Positions 10,361 to 22,518 of a stretch of 64,000 nt of DNA are shown one piece after another. The translations under genes and the position numbers were made by a program. Source of the stretch: Pyrenochaeta sp. MPI-SDFR-AT-0127 (taxonomy: Eukaryota > Ascomycota > Dothideomycetes > Pleosporales > Cucurbitariaceae); assembly GCA_020747015.1 (NCBI GenBank), contig JAGTJM010000007.1, positions 868,001 to 932,000 of the forward strand. Direction: 5' to 3'. The notes below the pieces were generated by a model. The model worked only from the letters and a program-made list of their open reading frames with translations. It was not told the origin of the DNA and searched no databases. How positions within the stretch are numbered: position 1 is the stretch's first letter; every line of letters begins with the position of its first letter.

Positions 10361-10597
10361 ATTAGCACCCATATTGATGGGGTTAGTATGGTGTACGATT
10401 CTAAGGCTTTTCTTTTCCTAATTGGATCAGATTAAGGGTTAGTTAAAGCGCAGTGTCACCACTATAACCCTATACTCTTTATATACATACTTAGCCCAGG
10501 AAATTTCGCTTGGGTATCTGGTTGCTTTGTACCCGGGCCCAAAACTAAAGCTATCTACTTTGAATGCTTTGGTTGATTAAGGTGTTCCACAATCGAG

Positions 10598-10783
10598 ATG
10601 CGCACCTCTGCCAAGACCACACCTCTTTACACCTTTATCGCCATGCCTCAACAACCTGATCTTCAGCCGCTTTCTCGTGAAGATAGAGTTATCCTTGCTA
10701 TCCAAGCAATAAAATCTGACGCGTCAATAACCCAGCGACAAGTTGCTGCTCTCTATGATGTGGGTGAAAGCACTATCCGCAGG
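10598..10783 (+). pseudogene. pogo-type transposase N-terminus (psq helix-turn-helix)
   Basis: From ATG 10643 the frame reads SREDRVILAIQAIKSDASIT, then VAALYDVGESTIRR, the N-terminal psq helix-turn-helix of pogo/Fot1 transposases. At 10783/10784 the frame runs without a break into Ty1/copia polyprotein sequence, so the transposase gene was interrupted there. The remainder of this transposase is not found on the far side of the copia element. Confidence 0.7.
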
Positions 10784-13700
10784 CCAGGGGGCTCGCACCC
10801 CAACGGATACAAGCCGTCGAAGAGGCAACACACTACTGATGACGAAGAGGACGTCGCGTGCAGCCCAGAAGACCCAAAGAAGCCTACCTTCATGGTGATG
10901 AAGGCCACAGGGGAAGACGTCGATGCGGCCTTCGGAAGGGATGTCGAAGGCAACCACGCCATACTCAGTCACACCTTCGCGATGATGGCTACGAAGACGC
11001 TCCCTATCCGCGATGCCTCGATCGTCGACAGTGGTTGTGCCCAGCATGTCTGCAATAACGCCTCGAAGTTCGTTCAGATGGACAAGTAACATGGGCCACC
11101 ACTTAGAAGCGTCGATGCCTCCACGTCCCCGTCAGGAGTAGGGACGATAAATGTCCTGTGCAATGTGCGGGGTAGAAGGAAATGGCTTGTTCTCGATCAT
11201 GTCCTCTTTGTCCCATCCGCGCACGCAAACCTCATATCCGTGCTCCAGCTACTCAAACGCGGAGCAAAGGTCGAATTCTCAAGCCAGGGTGCCAGTATTC
11301 GCAACAAGTCAAATGGAAAGAGCCTATACACCGCAAGTCAATATCAAGGAGTATACGCGCTCAATCTATGGACAAGCCTTTCTTTTCCAGCTTATCACGT
11401 CAGTCCGCAAATGACTCTTTGGCACAACCGATTAGCCCACATGAGCGATGCGAACTTACTGCGGCTTAAGAAGCAGGCCCATGGCATTCGAGACGTCGAG
11501 CCACGAGCACCATGCAATCCGTGCCTCCAGGGACGAATGACTGAAAAGCCCCACAACCGCTCAGGTCGGAAGGGGGAATATCCAATGGAGCTCCTTCACA
11601 TGGACGTTGCAGGGCCATTCGAGGAGGGTCTCGATGGCAGTCGTTACTGGCTCACTATTGTCGACGACTCGACCAGCTGGATCGATATCATCCCCATACC
11701 ACGACGACAGGGGTTTGTCATTGAATCGCTACGCTTCTTTCTCGACCATAACGAGCGTCCTGAACGAAAGTGCAGACGGATACGACTCGACCGGATCCCT
11801 GAGCAAGTGGGAGAAGAAATGAAGTTTACACTCTTCTCTCGGGCAATCCAAGCTGAGGTCACAGGCGTAGATCTACACCAGCAGAATGGCGTGGCTGATA
11901 GAGCCCATAAGACAATATATGATCGAGTTGGACCTACACTAGCACACACAAAGCTGCCATCGAAGTTCTGGCCAGAGATAGCTCGAACGGCTGCATATCT
12001 TTCGAACCGATCGCCCTCGTCAAAGCTTCAGATGACACCATACCAGGCATGGTACGGCGAGAAGCCTGATCTATCACGACTGAGGGTGATCGGGTCGAGG
12101 GGGGAATACCTGGTCCCACCGAAGCAGAGGAAGAAGCTGACTGAGCCACGAACAAGACCATGCATATTATTAGGCTATGAGGGGAACACCCACTACCGCA
12201 TCCTACTAGAAGATGGAAGGATTGTTGGGACTCCAAACACCGAATTCCAAGAAGCCCTTATGACTCCCTCCACACAGACTATACAAGATGTGGGAGCCAA
12301 ACGATATGGTTCACCTGAGGCAACGGCTGCTGCCGCAGGGGGGAGTGTGACGGTGGGGCTTCTCAATCAACCGTCGGTAAGTATACGGCAAGCATCCGTA
12401 CCAGCCTCTGGACGCCATGTATCCATGGCACTACCAGAGCAAGCGCATTTTCAGCCGAGTGACGAGAACTCGCAAGCGCTATCAAAGTCGAATGACGATG
12501 ACTCGCAAACACTATTTCGACCGAGTGACGATGACTCGCAGCCAGTTTCTGAACAGGGAGATATGACCTTGTCGCCTCTTAGGAGTGACGATACTTTTCG
12601 GATCATTTTCGGATGCTCTGGAAGCGGGCGAATCACTGCCTGACGGCGACCAGCAACGGGACGGTGCTCGACATGATCAAGCCTCTGGAGAACGGCAACG
12701 ATATCCGAGACTTCAGCTTGATCGCCCAGTTCATGAAGTGAGGCAAGAAGCCCTAGATTATCATCCTGAACTCAGAATCCGTGTTCCGCAGGCCACACCA
12801 GATACATTCGATGATAGCGCAGAAGAACTTGCGCTGATGAATGTACCTGAAGGCAACGTAATCCCAACGTTCTTGACAGTAGCTGCGGAAGAAATGGAGC
12901 CTTTTGAACCAGAACCCTTCATCAGGCAAAGAATGATACAAGCTGGCCTGAATGGGAAAGGGCAACGCTTGAGGAGGTAAATTCGCTCAACCAGAACAAA
13001 ACATGGGAGCTCGTTGGCCCTCCTGGAAACCGACGCGTTCTCAGTGGCAGATGGGTCTTCAAGCTTAAACGAGGGCCGTATGGAGAAGTCATCCGCCACA
13101 AGAGCAGATGGGTGGTGAGAGGCTTCACACAAGAAGAAGGCGTTGACTACGACGAAACGTTCGCCTCAGTTGTCAAGCCAACGAGCTACAAGGCTCTATT
13201 CGCGATCGGAGCCGCTCTGGGCCTTGAGATCTAACAGATGGACGTCGAAACCGCCTTCTTATATGGTAACATAGACCATGAGATCTACGTCGAACAGCCC
13301 CATCACATGACAGATGGCACGCCAAAGGTCTGCAAACTCCGGAAAGCGCTCTACGGCTTAAAGCAAGCTCCTCGCATCTGGTACCAGACACTCACGAACT
13401 TCCTGCGCGATCTCGGCTTCGAGCCAATCAATGCCGACCTTGGTATCTTCGTACGGAGCAACATGTACATCGCCGTGTACGTTGATGATCTCCTGATCGT
13501 TGGGCCGAGCATTGCAGAGATAAAAAGGATCAAGAGAGCTCTCAGAAACCTCTTCCACATGACAGACATTGGGCCGTGCAGCTACTATCTCGGGATGTTC
13601 ATTCGACGGGACCGTCAGAATAGCATACTGTACTTGGGCCAGGAAGCCTACATTGACAAGGTCATCCATCAATTCGGAATCGGCAACTGCACTCCCGTTA

Positions 13701-14697
13701 GTACGCCGATTGAGACCTCACCACCGACGGAGAACGGTCCCGAATACGGCTGCCCTCCAAAACAAAAAGCCGAATATCAACGCATTGTAGGATCTCTGAT
13801 GTATATTATGCTCGGGACCAGGGGAGACGTAGCATATGCCGTCTCCATGGCGGGCCGCCACCTGGCGAACCCTGGACCACAACATATGAAGCTCGCTCGA
13901 CGCATCCTGCGATACCTTAAGGGCACAAAGGGCCTCAAGCTCACATACAAGGGCCACCTTCAGATGCTGAAAGGATTCACGGACGCAGACTGGGCTGGCT
14001 GTCGCGACACACGACGATCAACTGCTGGGTACTTGTTCCACATCGGAAGCGGGGCAATCAGCTGGCAATCCAAGCGCTAGAGCGTCGTTGCCTTATCAAC
14101 CTGCGAAGCCGAATTCATGGGACAGACACAGGCAACCAAAGAGGCAATCTGGCTAAGGATACTCCTCAATGAGCTGAACCTAAGCCAAGGGAAAGCTGCA
14201 ACAATCATCTGTGGCGACAACCAAGGAGTCATTGCTCTGTCCTCGAACCCGCAATACCACTCACGAACAAAACATATGGAAATCCAACGCAAGTGGCAAG
14301 GAGAAATTCAAGAAGCAGGGACAGTTGAACTGAAGTATGTCCCAACTATAGAACAAATCACCGACGGGTTTACCAAACCCCTTGCACGGGACAGGTTCGA
14401 GTGGTTCCGGAGGGGGCTAGGCGTCGAGTAATGCTCAAGAGACATTGAATTCGAGCAGAGACAAACCATATAGGTACCCTTTCCTTCCTTTTCTTTGAAA
14501 AGTTTTTGGAAGGTTTTAACGGGGCCTATTACCACCGTGACGTTTGGTCGATGGATCGCCTGGCAATGGTCTCCATCGAGTGGGAATGTCGGATATCACG
14601 GTGGCTGAAGCATACATGTAACAGGTGCTGGATACACACGTATATATATGAGGCATCCCGCCTGTTAGATAATACAATACAACCACTTGCTTCAACA
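10784..14697 (+). mobile_element. 5'-truncated Ty1/copia retrotransposon, inactivated
   Basis: Domains in order: protease (DSG in IVDSGCAQHVCNN), GAG-pre-integrase (WHNRLAHM), integrase (LHMDVAGPF, VDDST), reverse transcriptase (KALYGLKQAPR, YVDDLL), and RNase H (TDADWAG, CEAEF, GDNQG), finishing with TAA-type stop at 14429-14431 and a 3' LTR at 14587-14697. Gag and the 5' LTR are absent. In-frame stops at 11087-11089 (TAA), 13232-13234 (TAA) and 14078-14080 (TAG) can each come from a CpA to TpA change, and two frameshifts lie near 12600 and 12940. It is dead. The pogo fragment immediately upstream is fused to it in frame. Confidence 0.9.
14587..14697 (+). repeat. 3' LTR of the copia element (111 bp)
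   Basis: It starts TGTCGGATATCACGG and ends TTGCTTCAACA, giving TG..CA termini with a near TGTTG/CAACA inverted match. A purine-rich tract GAGTGGGAA precedes it, as expected for plus-strand priming. It matches the solo LTR at 19345-19454 in opposite orientation over nearly its whole length, which fixes both LTR ends. Confidence 0.8.
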
Positions 14698-14877
14698 GAA
14701 AAATGAGACACTTTTTGATTTGTCAGCATACCCCATCAATGCTGCCTACCACCAAACTACCATAGTAAACTGCACAGCAGCACGATGCAGAGGCCATTCT
14801 TGAAGCTGGTTCTGTTGAAGCTGTTTATTGGTATATATATCTGTATATAGGTGGCATTGTTTGGTGTTGTACGTCTA
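14698..14877. other. Short spacer between two transposon relics
   Basis: No coding or RNA signal. Confidence 0.4.
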
Positions 14878-15600
14878 CTACAGATCTGTTTTGACGCGCG
14901 CAGTTGGGTCAGCCCACGCCTGCCCACACCTGTACTGCATCTCCATTATTCGAGCTCGTATTTGCTCCATTGATACAGTCTTCCACTCAGTTTGGAGTCG
15001 TTGTCTGAGCTCTGCGATAGAGTTGATCTCGTCTAACTGACGTCGTACGCGCTCCTTGATGATACTCAAGATGCCCTCTATTGGATTAAGATCAGGACTG
15101 TTTGCTGGGTGAGGGAGACACCTCATCTTATCATGCTGCTTATACTTTGCAGGTAAGCTCTCTTTATTTCGAGTACCGTGAGAAGGGTCGTTGTCCTCTA
15201 CAAGAAACCAGCTATACCGTTGTTCGCGAGGGAGATGGCTACGTAGCTCATCTGATTGAGCTTGAAGGTCGTAGTACGCTGCGCAGTAAACTGGGAGAAG
15301 CTTGTCGGTATAGTAGCTCGCGCGCATGAAGTTTCATGGCTTTGATACCTGGGGTGTACGAGCTTTCTCTGCCTCCCAACGCCGTACACGATCATTATAC
15401 TGCTCTATAGTTTCTGTACATGGACGGCGGCGTGGCTTTGGTGGTGGTTTAACAGGCTCTACGTCATCGTACTCATCGTTATAGAAGATAAGCTCTTTCG
15501 CCCTACTATATAGTTTGAACTTAAGTCTCTTCAGTCATCGTCGTAGGTCCATCAGTATAGGGTTATAGCGACTAATTTTACGATCTTAAATTTACATTAT
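14878..15600 (-). pseudogene. Tc1/mariner-type transposase (DDE_3), truncated
   Basis: The main frame (14878-15327) carries LVEDNDPSHGTRN and HPANSPDLNPIEGILSIIKE, the second and third catalytic regions of the Tc1/mariner DDE_3 endonuclease. Upstream on the same strand, 15330-15545 reads FYNDEYDDVEPVKPPPKPRR in the same direction but with a stop codon in between, so the 5' part is interrupted. The helix-turn-helix N-terminus is not found. Confidence 0.8.
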
Positions 15601-15843
15601 ATTATGAAGAACAAACGAGGAATCTCGTTACATCCTATAGCAGCCTGGAACGTAATTCGACTTATTGCACGCTAAGCAGATCCTTCCCTTGGTACCAGCA
15701 GCGATTATGGCTTCCAATGAGATGCCCACCCTTGTCGAGATAATGACCCATGGATGTAGACACCAAATGCGCTGTCAATCTAACTTTACCCGGCAATATG
15801 GCAGGCTCGTATCGGATTCTGCGGCAGTTCGGATGCTGGGAAT
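15601..15843. other. Intergenic, nothing recognised
   Basis: Short stretch with no motif. Confidence 0.35.
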
Positions 15844-17443
15844 TTATCCAACATCTCTTCCCCCTCTAGTTCGATCACTTACCACAGCAAAGGAATCATA
15901 CAATGATTGATTAGCAGCTCTCAACCGAATAACCAGATCCTCAAAAGGAAGAGGCATGTAAATGTCACCCAACAGACCTTCGAAAAAGAGGGCGAGGGAG
16001 ATGGTCCATTTTTCAAGAGGAAAATCTATATGTGATCTCGGTCCGAAGTTATGAAGCATGACTACACGATCCTCAAAGGTCCCTTGGGCCGCTAATTCTT
16101 TAAGAGGGTCCTCAAGAGGCGGCTGTGTGGCGCCAGCGGAGGCTGTGAGCCTAGTGATAAGACTTTCCCAATGGTCCAACGCTCGACTGAAGTTTCTGAA
16201 CTCAACTTCCATATCACTGTATGGCTTGCGGTAGGGACTAAGTGTGTAAAGCTGCCTTGTGGGCGGTATGACCTCACGCAATATGCCAGCGTAATCTAGC
16301 TCACTGTTGAGGAAACGGGTAAGGTCAAGCTGCAACTTCCGTTTGGTTTGATCGGCCCAGGATAGGCCGTCATCATCGACGTCAGTGTTGTTATTGTTGT
16401 TGTTGCACACGTCTGGTGTTGTGATATTGGTAGAGGCGTCACTCAGCAGATTGGCACCCGCAGTAGACGTACTCTTGGCATTTTGTTGACGAGATCGCGT
16501 GCGTGGCCGACGCGTTGGAATGTCTATCCTTGGGCGTTTGGTCTGGTTGCTCTTCGATTGAGTAAAATCTGCTTCCGAACCTGAATGAGTAAAGCTCATA
16601 AGAGGCCAGGAGTCGTCTGAGCCGTCTGAGCGTGCGAGCGTGCTAGCTCGATTGCTGTCTAATTTTGCCCCCACCGTTGCCACGAAAAGACGTGTGTGGT
16701 GCTCTGAGCGAGACGGCGCGGATGCGAGTTCGGACGACGACTCTGCAGAGCCCTCTTGCTGAGCGAGCTCAGGCCGCTGCTGGCGTGATTGTGACGCGAA
16801 TTGTGGTAATATCTGTTCGATGTGCTCCACCGTCACTGACGGAACGCGTTTTTTCTCTTTGCAAGGGGCATTGGTCTTAGCTTGTATACGAGCAGCCATC
16901 CAGCATCGGAGATTCAATCGAATACTGTAGAGATCAGTATTTTATTCGTAGACACCTGTACGCTGTCAAGGCTTACTTGTCTTCGTCATTGTTCTCATAT
17001 CCGGAGTCTGTGTTGACACCCCACCGCGGGCGTGGCCCTGGCAGATTGCTCTTCAGCCGTGTCTCAGCCTCAGAACCTTCGCCCCATATGCGCAACCCGA
17101 AGCCTTGGTAGTTGAGTATACGTACAGCGTCCTTTTCGAGGAAAACGCCGCCACACAACTCTTCATGGCGTTTGTCCTCGTCCTTCACGAACGTATTTAC
17201 CACCTTATTTACATGTTCTGCAAGCTCGCGAACATCTTTGTCCAAGAACTTGGGAAATGGTATGCGATCGTCCTCGGCGACGAGCCACAGTCTCCGGATG
17301 TACCACTTGGGATGCTCCGCCTCAACACCTGGGAATCCAAGCAGATAATGCTTCTCTGGTTCGGTCGGCATTCTGTCCGTGCTTTGATCGTGTTGGTAGT
17401 ATTTCATCCAGGCATGAAGAGTGTGATTCGAGTCGAGCGGCAT
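15844..17443 (-). CDS. Conserved hypothetical protein, 515 aa, two exons
   Basis: Exon 1 runs from ATG 17443 to 16977, a 52-bp intron (16925-16976; GTAAGC donor, CTACAG acceptor) follows, and exon 2 runs 16924 to 15844. The splice keeps the frame exactly and removes the only stop. The N-terminal part is rich in Trp/Tyr/Glu (KWYIRRLWLVAEDDRIPFP). The middle is Ser/Thr/Gln-rich with a five-Asn run, and contains a basic RRPRTRSR segment that could be a nuclear signal. The C-terminal part looks helical (LTRFLNSELDYAGILREV). I recognise no domain. It could be an accessory fungal gene of the type often found near transposons. Confidence 0.55.
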
Positions 17444-19344
17444 CCCTCGAGAAGGGTGGGGCGTATCCAGCTTCAGGTCCGGTCGGCGGTCGGGACCGCT
17501 GCGCTGTTACTTTGTGATATCCGCGGCGGCTAAGTGTCACTGTTTAGCACGTCGCTTGTGAGAGGATATTATCATTAGGACACAGCCGCTCAATGTGGGT
17601 ATTTCCGCAGTCGCCACTGTTGTCGAACGTGCTTTTGGATGTGGCACACTGTCCGAAGTTAAGATGCCCGCTCGGCTTGAGCTTGGGCCTGCCCCTCCGA
17701 AATCCTCAACGTGACTGTCAACCATCAACAACTCTCCACTCGCAACTCGCTGATCACACTTCCTACGAACACCATGATCGCAGCTCCCGTACATACATGG
17801 TCCGTTACTCGCAACGAGCGCCAGCCTGTTGTTCCTGTTCCTGTTCCTGTTCCTCTAGCCTGCCCATTCTACCCATCGCCCGTTTCACTGCTGACGATAC
17901 GGAGGACCTTCGACGGAGGCTCAAATCACATACACCGCCTGCGCACCGTAAATTCGACAGCATGCTCCCTTTCTCTCTCCGACCAAGAGCGCCTCAAGCA
18001 CAACACTATGCGAAGTGCCCAACGTCGAATCACATCAGTCGACGCTTAAGCACATAAAACAGCCTCCGCTACTCAAAACTTTGAGGAACAGCCCGTCGTC
18101 TTTTGCAACTTCGACGATGAAAAGGGAGGGAGGAAGCTCAGAGATGGCACAGCGATGCGCTGAGCCACTCCATTCCTGGGTTCCTGAGGTACGATAGCAT
18201 AAATGCGGTCTGAGAGCGCACGACCACGTATGATACATCTATGCGACGACGGAGCTCAGACACTACACAGCACAGTATTACCGATGAGCTTCCATACCAG
18301 TCTAAAGCCACCGACATTGTTGGCAACGTCCCACACCGACAAGCGATTGGATCGGCATTATCTAAATGTGGTTCGGGTCATACGGCATGCCATGGCTAAC
18401 GCCATACGCTACAGCGGTCATCCAGCGACCTCGAGGAAATAATCCTCACGCTCGAGATAAGCGACCGCCCGCGCAAGCGTAGCATCAATACCGCGGAGCA
18501 ATACCATAGTGCTGCCACCGCTCCGTTGAACGGCACGTTGCACCACAGAACGTGGCTCCTCCGGTAATTTGCAGGACACAATGAAGCACGCGGAGTTGAG
18601 CATGACTGAACACAAGACGGTACTCAGGAGACGAGGGCTGGTACATAGACCAAGTTGAGCAACAGAGGGAGGTCGTAGGTCTAACGAGCAGGACACCCGA
18701 AGTCAGTACCTCTATGAGTGTGAAGACGTAGCATTCGATAGTAGTGACACTATCGTCTCCACACCCCAACAAGCAAATGTAGAATACACGCGGTATGTGG
18801 AACACAACTACTTCCAAATCATCTCATTACATGTCTTACCTTGACATACACCTCCCTAAACCTACACCTTTATACCTTCGCGGATATATCGCAACAGAGA
18901 CACGGTCAAGATGTCTGCTGTGCTACTGGACTAGATTCTGCTTAAGTTAGGGTTGGTAAAGCTACCGCAATACTAGCCAATAATCTCGAAGCAGATTATG
19001 ACCCCCATCTGCGCCAACCCCCCGTCGCTAACCCAACGCGGTTTGCTTTTGCTTCCCGCTCCAAGCATTACTCTTTATCGCGGATTATAAGTACACCGGG
19101 GAGCACATGAGAGGACACTAGTAGATTGGCATTGAGGCTAGACGGTCACCAGAGGGTCTAGTGGTCAAGTCATCGCCATACATTCATTTTAATCCACTCA
19201 GAACTAGCACGAACAAATGCATAGATGTCCTTCATGGTCACTCTAAAGCTTTCGCAGTAATGCTTTGATAGTTCTTCTTCTTTTGCCCCTTGGAGAGGAT
19301 ACGTGCGGTCTGACCAGACCGGTCCTTATGTAAGCAACTGGCCT
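17444..19344. other. Long stretch without a supported gene
   Basis: Several frames of 60-150 codons overlap on both strands (for example 17593-18057 and 18418-18696) but none has a motif, a credible splice structure, or consistent composition. A short (CCTGTT)n-like simple repeat lies near 17833-17855. I see no tRNA or rRNA. Confidence 0.45.
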
Positions 19345-19454
19345 TGTTGAAGCAAGTGATTGTTATTATTATCTAACAGGCGGGATGCCTCATGTATATA
19401 TACGTGTGTCCAGCACCTGTTACATGTATGCTTCAGCCACCGTGATATCCAACA
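19345..19454 (-). repeat. Solo LTR of the copia family, inverted relative to 14587-14697
   Basis: The reverse complement starts TGTTGGATATCACGG and ends TTGCTTCAACA (110 bp), with TGTTG..CAACA termini. It differs from the 3' LTR at 14587-14697 only by scattered substitutions and small indels. No internal copia sequence and no matching 5-bp flanking duplication are seen (GGCCT versus AGACC), so it may result from LTR recombination followed by rearrangement. Confidence 0.8.
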
Positions 19455-19493
19455 AGACCAGACCAAGACCAAGTCAGACCAGACCATTCCTCA

Positions 19494-20150
19494 TCACTGC
19501 TTGTTATACATAGCCCTGCTGAACACCCTCTTCATCTTAGATAATATACCGATCATGAAGCCCTTTTCATCTATATTGTATGTAAACTGACTCTCCGCTT
19601 TGTATAGTTCGATTTTTGCGCGTAAAAGGTCGAAATATAGGCGGTACTTGAAGGCAGAATCAGCTTTGTGGCGTGAGCTGTCGATGCTGTTTCGGTCGAT
19701 TAAGCGGTCCACCCAGCACCTGCCAATAGCTTTGTGGGCTATCTCAGACGCGAAATTTCGTATTGTTTGCCTTGTAGATGGTAGACATCGCCTGGAAAGG
19801 CCCTTGATATATCATACAAGCTCCCGTTATTGCGTGGTGTTGAGATATCGTTCATTGTATGCCCTAGCTTGTACAGACCCCTGCACGCCTGTGTCGCCGT
19901 GAGAGAGTTGTACGATCAACACCAAACTTATTAGCAGTCAGAGTGATATTAATCGATTTGCCTAGCTTCAGGCTTTCCAGCAGAAATTGGGTTTATATCA
20001 CTCATATTGAGAAAGTCGTCGCGTGTGAAAAATAAGCTTCGGATTGTTGTTTTCGTGTTGCAGCGGGCGGCGGTGAGGCCGGACGTCAGGTGATACAACA
20101 CGTTACGCCGAGACGGTATACCTAAATCGTTCAATATCTCTTTTTACGCG
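19494..20150 (-). pseudogene. pogo/Fot1-type transposase relic
   Basis: The frame at 19494-19712 contains FTYNIDEKGFMIGILSKMKR, the first catalytic Asp region (NxDEKGF.iG) of pogo/Fot1 transposases, preceded by KYRLYFDLLRAKIELYKAE, which fits the linker before it. Upstream (19713-20150) only broken frames remain, including KPEAR- and DINPIS-like pieces. It is a different copy from the fragment at 8651-9016. Confidence 0.7.
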
Positions 20151-21703
20151 CTTGCAATACAGGCACCAGATTTTAGGGGGACATTCTACTTTTGTTGTTT
20201 TAGCCGAAAGCAGAAGTGGTTAGTCAATGATCCTGCACCGGCAACCCGGGTTAGAGCCCCATTGGCAAAACTCTAAACGCTGCGTGTGCCAGAATGCTTT
20301 TTGCTTCCTAATACAGCTGTGCAATCTGTGATGTGACCAACGAGGCTATAATTATCTGTCAAGATGGCGTCAGAACGAACAACATTTGACGCATGCCCAT
20401 CCATTCGAACTCTCAAGTGGTCTACGGCCATGCTTCCGACTCGGTCGAGGAAATGATGTGGCGCCAAGCATCCCGAGTGGCGTTCCTGAACCGGTTTCTG
20501 CAAATAGTGTCAGAGAAGCATGATAATAGCGTTAATCGCGACTGTCTCGCTTAACCTGCAGAGAACAGCAGTGGACAATAGACATTTCGATGTCCATTAT
20601 CGGTGTATCTCCCAACCAATACCACATCGGACTGCTGGAGAAAGGCGTCTCTCGTTGGCTCAGGGATATGTCTCAGCTGTTCGCTCAGTCTAAAGTATTT
20701 AGTCTTAGCAGCGCTGCTTCTCAAACCATTAAAGCAGCTTCTGCATTGTTCCTATCACTTAATATATTCCCTAAACCTTTTGCAGCAAGACAAAATCTTT
20801 GTAACATCTCCTTCAATTATTACGCCTAACTTTGTCAATCCATCGTCTAGAGCGAATGCTCTTTATCACTTTTCGAATGGTGACTTGTTGTTCCGACTCT
20901 GATAACGGTGTTACAATTCTATCCTGCTCTATTTATCGCACGCCACGTAAAGTCAGTCAAGTGTTAACATGTGTGACTACACCCAAGTTCACTATAACTG
21001 CTTCCATCTTCGGTACACGGTACGGGCTTGGTGCATTAAGTACCAGGAAACACACAAAAGATGCCTGCCAATGTTGTTGCGATGTAAGTGAAAACATTCA
21101 AACGCTATTAGTACGCTCAAACACTACCAATCCATGCAGAGAGTATCGGCTGGATGACAACTGCGGTTCGTTATTCCTCTCATTTCTAACTGCTGACTTT
21201 TATTCCAGCTGATCTAAGTTTCTGGCAGGTGACTGCAAAGGTGCTGCTGACAGAGCTGGTGGAAAGGCAAGTCGGATATCCCCGATTTAGATATCCCCTA
21301 CCTTTTCCTACCAATGTCGGCTCTGGCCTTGTTGATTAGGTTAGGGCGTCGGTGGATGGAGAAGATTAGGTTCGGCAGATGCACTGCGTTGTATTTGGGT
21401 CGCAGGTTTCACTTGGTGCTTGAAGGAGCGCCGAGTTTAGATAGTAAGGTGGAGGTTTGTTTGCGGACTGTAGGACAGTATGGAACTTACTAGCAACCTT
21501 AGGCGATATCTATAACCTGGGCAAGGTTACATTATCTCTATTTTGAGCAGTCCTTTTCTACTATTGAAAAGACAACATATACAACATTTGGTTGGGGAGC
21601 CGTATCCATTATACATGTTCACTGCTTGTAGGGCTTTGCTGTTGAATAAAGATTTCAGAAATGGAATGAAAATAATGCATTAATCATGCGTATTTGAAAG
21701 CCC
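20151..21703. other. No supported gene
   Basis: Frames at 20590-21212 and elsewhere are short, overlapping and without motifs. Composition is ordinary. Confidence 0.4.
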
Positions 21704-21905
21704 TTAGGTGTTGGTGTTTACGCCCTCGTTGAGTACTAGCTTCACAACAGCATCGTGGCCACTATCTGAAGCCGTCTGGAGTGTATTGCCGTACTCCCCA
21801 CAATACCCATTAACATTGGCGCCCTGGTTGAGCAGTAGCTTTACGACTTGCTCGTGCACGTACTTTAGCTACTACAGCAGCGTGTAAGGGTTCAAGCCCT
21901 AGCAC
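21704..21905 (-). pseudogene. Ankyrin-repeat gene 3' end, broken
   Basis: The minus strand reads VHEQVVKLLLNQGANVNGY, then GNTLQTASDSGHDAVVKLVL and NEGVNTNT before TAA at 21704-21706: about two ankyrin repeats. Just upstream another frame reads PLHAAVVA, so a frameshift separates it from the preceding repeat, and nothing further upstream continues. Ankyrin arrays of this kind usually end fungal NACHT/NLR-like proteins. Confidence 0.7.
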
Positions 21906-21960
21906 ACAGCAGAAGACTGTTAATGCTTGATATGAGATGGATTGCTAAGCAGACTTGGGA

Positions 21961-22050
21961 ACAATCAATCAATCCAATTGGCGAACTAGATTTTTTCCAA
22001 TCAATTCAATTCAGGACTCGAAATTGATTGATTGATTGATTGCCAATTGA
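21961..22050. repeat. Imperfect palindrome built on CAAT/ATTG tetranucleotides
   Basis: The left arm has CAATCAATCAATCCAATTGG and the right arm ATTGATTGATTGATTGCC followed by AATTGA, so the two can pair. It may be a degraded foldback element or simple-sequence expansion. Confidence 0.5.
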
Positions 22051-22260
22051 TCCTGTATAATACAGTAGGTGAGGCTGTTAAATAGTCCTGTATTGCCCAT
22101 AAGTTATATGCATGTTCCATTTAGGCAGCAACCTGATGACTAATTCTGGTGCATCCACAATCCAGGCATCCACGTGGGAACCATGCCTCCGAGTAGCGAG
22201 ATTGCCGTGCCAACAATGCCATATTTTGCAGCCTAGTAAAGCGGGATCCTATTCGTAATA
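22051..22260. other. Intergenic, nothing recognised
   Basis: No motif. Confidence 0.3.
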
Positions 22261-22518
22261 TCAGTGTCGAGCTCTATCGAGAGTGAGTGGAACCTCAACT
22301 AGCAGCAACGACAGCACCGTCATACAAAACAGCGAAAGGAGTGTAAATATTGTACGATCAGAGGACGGGTCCCCGGTGCTAATGTAGATATTCTCATTGC
22401 GAGTGTCAAGACTGCGAGGTGCCTCCGGCACGGGCAAGGCTTGAGCTGAAACAAGATCCATTAGCAAAAGCCATGCTAGTGTCTTTATTCTAGAGAGCGA
22501 ATAATCGAGATTCAACAT
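22261..22518 (-). CDS. Possible small secreted or membrane protein, 85 aa
   Basis: The frame from ATG 22518 has a hydrophobic segment close to the N-terminus (IKTLAWLLLMDLVSAQAL) that could be a signal peptide with cleavage near SAQ-A, a hydrophilic middle, and a second hydrophobic stretch (IFTLLSLFCMTVLSLLLV) before the end. No family is known to me. It is short and unsupported by context. Confidence 0.25.
   Translation of the reverse strand: MLNLDYSLSRIKTLAWLLLMDLVSAQALPVPEAPRSLDTRNENIYISTGDPSSDRTIFTLLSLFCMTVLSLLLVEVPLTLDRARH

Noticed and set aside
17593..18057. 154-codon plus-strand frame as a gene
   Set aside because: Overlaps another frame of similar length, has low-complexity Ser/Pro runs and no family signal.
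20220..20280. CCCGGGTTAGAGCCCC, resembling a tRNA T-arm
   Set aside because: The B box is altered and no acceptor, D or anticodon arms are found.
20832..21212. 126-codon plus-strand frame as a secreted cysteine-rich protein
   Set aside because: No signal peptide at its start and cysteines are irregular; probably chance openness.
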